This document shows, piece after piece, positions 59,506 through 64,000 of a stretch of DNA of 64,000 nt. The stretch spans positions 930,001 to 994,000 of the forward strand of contig JAUFOR010000001.1 of NCBI GenBank assembly GCA_040285745.1, written 5' to 3'. A program made the position numbers and the translations under genes. The notes under the pieces are model-generated. The model saw only the letters and a list, made by a program, of their open reading frames with translations. It searched no databases and was not told the DNA's origin. This DNA is from Barthelona sp. PCE (taxonomy: Eukaryota > Metamonada: BaSk clade). The first letter of the stretch is position 1. The number at the start of each line of letters is the position of its first letter.

Positions 59506-61731
59506 ATGGGGAAATTCCATATAGACTTCATAAAAAAGCTGTCCACTGCAAGGAATACAAGTTCTACAGAAATGTACCTCCTTTTAAGTGATATCATCAC
59601 TTCTGATGAAGATTACTCGCTGTTGGTCATCAGTGAGCAGTTTCTCAACGCAATTACCGCAATACTTCTTGAGAATGATGGGCAACTCTCTCATTTAATC
59701 ATCCTTATTGTTAAAAAGCTTGCGGGTAAGTCTCATGAGGTCCTGTCTGTGGTTGAAAGCCCCCTGTTTGAAGCGTTATTGATCGTTTCTGAAAAAACAG
59801 GCGACGAATTACTCCGATCACTCATTTTCAGTTTCATATCTCAAGCAACTGTGCACCGTGCTTGTGCAGAGCTCATGAGCCATAACCCCAAGTTCTTTGA
59901 GTTCATTGTCAGTGCCAGTATTTCCATTGAGGGTGATCATCTTCTCTCCTTACTTCAAGTTATTGAACACGTCACGGTTACAAAGCACGGCTCCATCCAA
60001 GTGTTCAACGACGCGAACTTGTTGTCTATCTTACTCAGAAGCCTTGAAGATCGTCAACACATCATTGTCGTGGCAAAATGCTTCTCACAAATTTGCCGTC
60101 ACAACTTCCTAATCAATCATAGAGTATTGGAAACTGTGCTTCAGCGGCTAGTGGCGGTCCTGACGGATTTCTCTAATGATGTGGATGTTGCAACAGCTGT
60201 AGTCACATGTCTGTGGAGCTTCTCAAAATTTACAGAGTGCGCGACGTTCCTTGTCCGCGACAGAGCATTTCTTTCGATGGCACCCGTCTTCTTAGCCAAC
60301 GTAGACCGGAAATCGCACAAATTAATTCACTCTACACTCTCTACGCTTCGCAATCTGTTGCTTCAGCCAAGCTCTCCCCTCCTTACAAACGCAGAGTGGC
60401 TGGTGCCAGTGCTAGATAGCGTTTCCAATGTACTGTGTACGAGTAGCATTGATTCATTAGATGACGAGATAGTTGTTCTATGCATCACGTTTTTGACTGG
60501 AATCAGTGAGAATCCTGCCATTGCACGAACATTGTTGCACTCGGACCCACTGTTTAAGATGTTCAGCATGTTATTTGAACGGTCGATCAACTACTTCAAG
60601 ACTGTGGGTGAACTCGAGCCAGACGATCAGAACGCTTTGTATATTCCACGTATCCTTAAGCTGTTCTATAACTTAAGTCTGCTAGTGAGCGCAAAGGAGC
60701 TTGACAATCAAAGGAAGAGACTTTTCTCAAATAACTTGATAGGGTTCTACAGTGAACTGCTTGTGCATACAGTACAAATTCTTTTAAATGATAAGAAACC
60801 TCAGTTTGACCGCAAATTCTGCTTAATAGTACTGCATTTACTTACTTCCCTTATGTACTCGATATCATTCATAGCGGAGATAGTGCCAAAGTTTATCAAG
60901 ATTTCTGGACTATATAGGTCTCTATTACGGGTTATAGCCTCACTCCTCGAGGACAATTCAAGTGTTATTGCGATTTTCAGACTTGCAAACCTGGACCATA
61001 ACGAGTTTACTCGAAAAACATTTGTAATTTTGCTCAATTTGAGTCATAACCCAATGACATGTCACCAACTGTTCCAAGAATCTACAGTACTCACTTTCTT
61101 ACATCAAACACTGGAGTATGTGGAACATCCGAACGATCTGACACGGGCGCTGCCTAATATCAGCTCTCTCCTGTTGGGAATCTTCCAGAACATAGCGTCT
61201 GAGCGCAACGGTGCCGCAAGGCTTGCAAGTCCGGGATTTTTTTTGCGGTTATCAAGATTCTTGAAATCCGATACAGGTGCTGCTGTTAATGCGGCAGGAA
61301 CTATGTACAACATCATGCTGCACTCGCCTGAGACGGGAAGCACGTTCGTACAGTACGATGAGTGTGTTGAAAACATAGCAACAGTGCTACACGCTTCGAA
61401 AAACACACCTGCTGCCCTAATCAGGAATGTGTGTCTTCTACTCCACTCGCTAACGACAGATATCCGCGCTGGTTATGAGCTGAGTACTAACACAATGATA
61501 TATTCAGGGCTAATATTCTGCTGCACGTTTTTTGAGGAATCTGTGCAGAGGTTGGCGGGAGAAACCCTGTTAAGGTTGGCTGAGGCACAATCTGTGCTTG
61601 GAAGGACGAAGGGCTCAAGTATAGTGAACCGCAAACAGCTCATGTCAGCGCTTGACGTACTCCTCAACAGCAATGATCCCAGCATAAGAAAGAGCGCGCT
61701 TGATCATATTATTACTCTAAACGAAATGTAA
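59506..61731 (+). CDS. Armadillo/HEAT-repeat protein
   Basis: 741 residues from ATG 59506. The whole length is a regular alpha-solenoid: repeated helix pairs with Leu/Ile/Val heptads and turns such as LLSLLQVIEHVTV, TLRNLLLQPSS, ILLNLSHNP and LLRLAEAQ. That fits about 14-16 ARM/HEAT repeats. No localisation signal or catalytic motif is seen. Such proteins are scaffolds. Flagellar ARM proteins exist but none is identifiable here. The stop codon is in ATGTAAAAC and lies 5 nt from the UNC-50 stop. Confidence 0.8.
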   Translation: MGKFHIDFIKKLSTARNTSSTEMYLLLSDIITSDEDYSLLVISEQFLNAITAILLENDGQLSHLIILIVKKLAGKSHEVLSVVESPLFEALLIVSEKTGDELLRSLIFSFISQATVHRACAELMSHNPKFFEFIVSASISIEGDHLLSLLQVIEHVTVTKHGSIQVFNDANLLSILLRSLEDRQHIIVVAKCFSQICRHNFLINHRVLETVLQRLVAVLTDFSNDVDVATAVVTCLWSFSKFTECATFLVRDRAFLSMAPVFLANVDRKSHKLIHSTLSTLRNLLLQPSSPLLTNAEWLVPVLDSVSNVLCTSSIDSLDDEIVVLCITFLTGISENPAIARTLLHSDPLFKMFSMLFERSINYFKTVGELEPDDQNALYIPRILKLFYNLSLLVSAKELDNQRKRLFSNNLIGFYSELLVHTVQILLNDKKPQFDRKFCLIVLHLLTSLMYSISFIAEIVPKFIKISGLYRSLLRVIASLLEDNSSVIAIFRLANLDHNEFTRKTFVILLNLSHNPMTCHQLFQESTVLTFLHQTLEYVEHPNDLTRALPNISSLLLGIFQNIASERNGAARLASPGFFLRLSRFLKSDTGAAVNAAGTMYNIMLHSPETGSTFVQYDECVENIATVLHASKNTPAALIRNVCLLLHSLTTDIRAGYELSTNTMIYSGLIFCCTFFEESVQRLAGETLLRLAEAQSVLGRTKGSSIVNRKQLMSALDVLLNSNDPSIRKSALDHIITLNEM

Positions 61732-61736
61732 AACAT

Positions 61737-62438
61737 TTACTCACGGTATTTAAACATCAAAACTGGAATAGATATGCCCAACAAAGCAAGAAAACTGAGG
61801 AACCACACAAGATATTTGGCATACTTCTCAGTCTCAATATTCTTAGCAATTGGAAGATCCTTGAGGTAAATAAAAGCCACATTAATTATAAATGAATAGA
61901 AGTAGTAATTGTATGCTGTTGCTACTATTCTGAACAGTATAAAATCGCTGATTAAAATAAATTCCACAAAACAACCTGGGAACATAAACATGAAGACGTA
62001 GACGAAGATTATGTTATTGTAACGATCCCACCACCGCAGGAAGTTGTGTGGTTCATCGTGTAACAGCTTTCTCTTTGATATCTTGTTCATTAAGAAAGCA
62101 AACATTAAACCTCCACCGATTAATACAAATACAACATTAACAATCAGATAGAAGAAGAATCGCTGGAATGTGTGTCGGATACACCAGTACAGTGAACCGA
62201 AAAAAATGCCCAGAATGAGTAGAACCAAAAACAGCACATTTTGTCTAGCGCTTGATCCTCTAAGCTGTTTCCTGATTTTCTCATGGCCGAAATCATAGAA
62301 TTTGTACTTAAAGAGCGATTTAATCATCGATAACATCTCTTCAAAAGGCCATGTGTATAAAAATCCGAATCCTTCAAAGAAATAATATGAATGAGAGTAC
62401 TTGAAGGACTCAGATGTCGTTTGTGAAACATCTGACAT
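61737..62438 (-). CDS. UNC50: UNC-50/GMH1 Golgi membrane protein
   Basis: 233 residues from ATG 62438 with five or more hydrophobic spans. The cytosolic start with a basic stretch before RGSSARQNVLFLVLL matches the UNC-50 segment WARDDPAFLVLL. The region TAYNYYFYSFIINVAFIYLKDLP matches its YY-Y-TFLGY-LPFL block, and the protein ends KYRE as UNC-50 ends KYR. UNC-50 binds RNA in vitro and assists Golgi/ER receptor trafficking; the yeast homolog is Gmh1. Divergence is high. Its ACCTTTTCA element is only 3 nt from the ATG. Confidence 0.75.
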   Translation of the reverse strand: MSDVSQTTSESFKYSHSYYFFEGFGFLYTWPFEEMLSMIKSLFKYKFYDFGHEKIRKQLRGSSARQNVLFLVLLILGIFFGSLYWCIRHTFQRFFFYLIVNVVFVLIGGGLMFAFLMNKISKRKLLHDEPHNFLRWWDRYNNIIFVYVFMFMFPGCFVEFILISDFILFRIVATAYNYYFYSFIINVAFIYLKDLPIAKNIETEKYAKYLVWFLSFLALLGISIPVLMFKYRE

Positions 62439-62440
62439 TG

Positions 62441-62449
62441 TGAAAAGGT
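62441..62449 (-). promoter_or_regulatory. ACCTTTTCA initiator-like element
   Basis: On the minus strand ACCTTTTCA is followed by CA and ATG 62438. If the CA is the start site, the 5' UTR is about 3 nt, which is extreme but seen in some protists. Confidence 0.4.
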
Positions 62450-62484
62450 AGGAAATGCAATTTACATCATGATTAATAAATCGT

Positions 62485-64000
62485 TTAATCTGTCTCCATC
62501 AACATAGCGCAACCCCTTAGAATGAGTGTGTCTGGGGTCAGTTCACCCGTAGGAAGATAAACTGTAACAATATATGAAGTGGAATGACCTGTTGTGGATA
62601 GCGTACCTTGTCGACCAGCAGTACGATAGACTGGGCTTGCGTAGAAGTTCTCCTTATCGTGGAGTGCTTTAATCTCCTCCTTACGCTTGGGTTTGAAAAG
62701 AATGGGTCTCATAGGGTCATACAATTGTCTGGGCAATGATTCCTCAACAACAGTGCCGAAACGGGCACCATGTAAGAACAGGCCGCTCATCCACGAGGCG
62801 CCCTGAACCGATTCTGGTTTATCTTCACCATCATAAACGGTGAACTCAAAAGCCAACTCGTCGATGGGAATTTGAGCTGAACGAGCATAGTTTTGTAGCA
62901 GACCTGTGAGGAAACTGTGCGGGAAGAACAATCCAGGGAACCAAATCTGAGTGAAATCCCTCGTCTCATACAACTTGCGGACAAAGCGTACACGTTCTAT
63001 CAAATCTGGGAACCACACAAACAACCCCTTCTGCGAGGGATAAGCGCTGTTAGCCCATAGTTTAGGAACACGGCTGAGTGTGAATGCGCTAATGATTTCT
63101 TCGAGCTCAGGCGTCAACACAATATCACCAGACAGGGCGAGCAACAGTGACTGAAGCGAGTCCTTAATGGTGAGCATGAGGCGGTTGTATGCAAAGATCT
63201 CCTCAAGCAAGACGGTGTTGAAAGAGTTCTCGTACGATACAGGAAGATCAGCAGCAACGCGGTCAGTATCGAACGTGAGTGGGAGACGCGCCAGGAAACC
63301 ACGGGCGATTTTGCTGATATCACTGCCGCTATTCGACGTGTCACTCGCCTTTGTGATCGAAACTGTCGATAGCAATGAGTTGGACAATGACTTGGCTTGC
63401 AGAATGGCAGAGTCGATAGCGGCGTTGTTGTGGAAACCAAACAGATGAGGTTTGTCTGTGTTCTCAACTGCGTCCAGGTTACCCTTGAGCCCCTCAATTG
63501 TGAGGAAGCGCAGATCCCCAAAGAGATAGGGGTTGGTACGGGTGTCCAGATCCGCCATGTTCATCATACTGGGATTGATTAGGTTGTTCAGCACTGAATC
63601 CATACAGCGGCGATCCCAATCGTCGGTTACACGGCCACCATAATTGATGGCTGAGATCATATACTGGAGTGCCTTGAAGTCGATGTTTAGCAGGTCGCTC
63701 GAGATGGGAACGAAATTCTGGATCGTAGCAAGAGAGATTGCGTAGTCAGACATGGTGAACTGGTAGGGGACATTGAAACCGAGTGGGCCGAAGTTACGAC
63801 GACGGGACACGATACAGTGGAATAGCGAGAGATAGAACATAAGCACGCGACGGTTAGCTGCGTTCTGATTCTTGATGAGAGTTACAGACTCAGGCTCATC
63901 GCGTTCCTCTGCGTCTCCCAAACCGAAATCAAAGTCATATTCGTCCTCCTCCAAGACGTTCATCAGCTCCATCATGTTGGCCTTGACTGTAGCCGGCATT
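62485..64000 (-). CDS. Axonemal dynein heavy chain, C-terminal part (partial)
   Basis: The frame runs off the right edge, so the apparent MPATVK opening is internal, not the true start. The 504 residues cover the end of AAA5/AAA6 and the C-terminal domain. Markers are YLSLFHCIVSRRRNFGPLGFNVPY, the motif INYGGRVTDDWDRR, the segment IWFPGLFFPHSFLTGLLQNYAR, and the C-terminal block with SPVYRTAGR and LILRGCAML. The C-terminal domain length and PVYRT motif suit axonemal dyneins rather than cytoplasmic dynein 1. It powers flagellar beating. It is the last gene at the right end. Confidence 0.93.
   Translation of the reverse strand, partial: MPATVKANMMELMNVLEEDEYDFDFGLGDAEERDEPESVTLIKNQNAANRRVLMFYLSLFHCIVSRRRNFGPLGFNVPYQFTMSDYAISLATIQNFVPISSDLLNIDFKALQYMISAINYGGRVTDDWDRRCMDSVLNNLINPSMMNMADLDTRTNPYLFGDLRFLTIEGLKGNLDAVENTDKPHLFGFHNNAAIDSAILQAKSLSNSLLSTVSITKASDTSNSGSDISKIARGFLARLPLTFDTDRVAADLPVSYENSFNTVLLEEIFAYNRLMLTIKDSLQSLLLALSGDIVLTPELEEIISAFTLSRVPKLWANSAYPSQKGLFVWFPDLIERVRFVRKLYETRDFTQIWFPGLFFPHSFLTGLLQNYARSAQIPIDELAFEFTVYDGEDKPESVQGASWMSGLFLHGARFGTVVEESLPRQLYDPMRPILFKPKRKEEIKALHDKENFYASPVYRTAGRQGTLSTTGHSTSYIVTVYLPTGELTPDTLILRGCAMLMETD

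Overview
The window is 64 kb of a compact nuclear genome from a flagellated single-celled eukaryote. Nearly every stretch is coding, with about 37 well-supported protein genes and one tRNA. Genes are on both strands with no operons. Introns are rare and mostly tiny (38-102 nt, one of 213 nt). They begin GTATRK and carry a TTAAC or CTAAC branch-like element close to the 3' AG. A recurrent CCYTTTTCA element lies just upstream of many start codons, and TGTAAA overlaps or closely follows many stop codons. Convergent neighbours are often separated by only 4-50 nt. This architecture recalls metamonads (Fornicata or Parabasalia-like protists), but that placement is an inference. An axonemal-type dynein heavy chain, an IFT-A subunit, a DPY30 protein and alpha-tubulins show that the cell builds flagella.

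Layout. 1-5 kb: a BRCT-like protein, a Gln-rich protein, tRNA-Arg(TCG), and a very divergent alpha-tubulin paralog that shares the intron position of the normal alpha-tubulin but has Ser in place of catalytic Glu254. 5.7-7.3 kb: histone H2A followed by a histone-type stem-loop, then ESCRT-III VPS24. 7.3-17 kb: IFT121/WDR35, CAF1 deadenylase, REI1/ZNF622, an LRR coiled-coil protein and TRM1. 17-30.5 kb: VPS4 (one intron), a coiled-coil protein, FAM76 (one intron), a propeller-like protein, EFL1, VAMP7 (one intron), MTQ2, profilin and two nuclear-looking proteins. 30.8-36.3 kb: XRN2, exosome RRP40, a DPY30 protein with a dynein-stalk-like helical region, and a small basic protein.

36.5-47.7 kb is the most unusual part. 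Two arms of about 2.0 kb, nearly identical and inverted, each carry an alpha-tubulin gene. They flank 7.2 kb holding a 721-residue propeller-like protein and a 1401-residue protein. The 1401-residue protein joins a propeller-like region, a coiled coil, a protein kinase domain, a HECT-type ubiquitin ligase domain and a C-terminal RING2/IBR-type zinc module. The right-arm tubulin has three single-base homopolymer indels, so it is either a fresh pseudogene or an assembly error.

47.7-64 kb: three proteins of unknown function, a secreted protein with three CX3C hairpins, a plasma-membrane-type Ca2+-ATPase, an unassigned protein, an ARM-repeat protein, UNC-50, and the C-terminal part of an axonemal dynein heavy chain that runs off the right edge.

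Functional themes are membrane remodelling (VPS24, VPS4, VAMP7, UNC-50), RNA decay and maturation (CAF1, XRN2, RRP40, TRM1), late 60S ribosome maturation (REI1, EFL1), termination-factor methylation (MTQ2) and microtubules or flagella. The genes are not arranged by theme, so neighbourhood says little about function. Several start codons were moved downstream of the longest open frame, because the longer frames begin with TTG or GTG.
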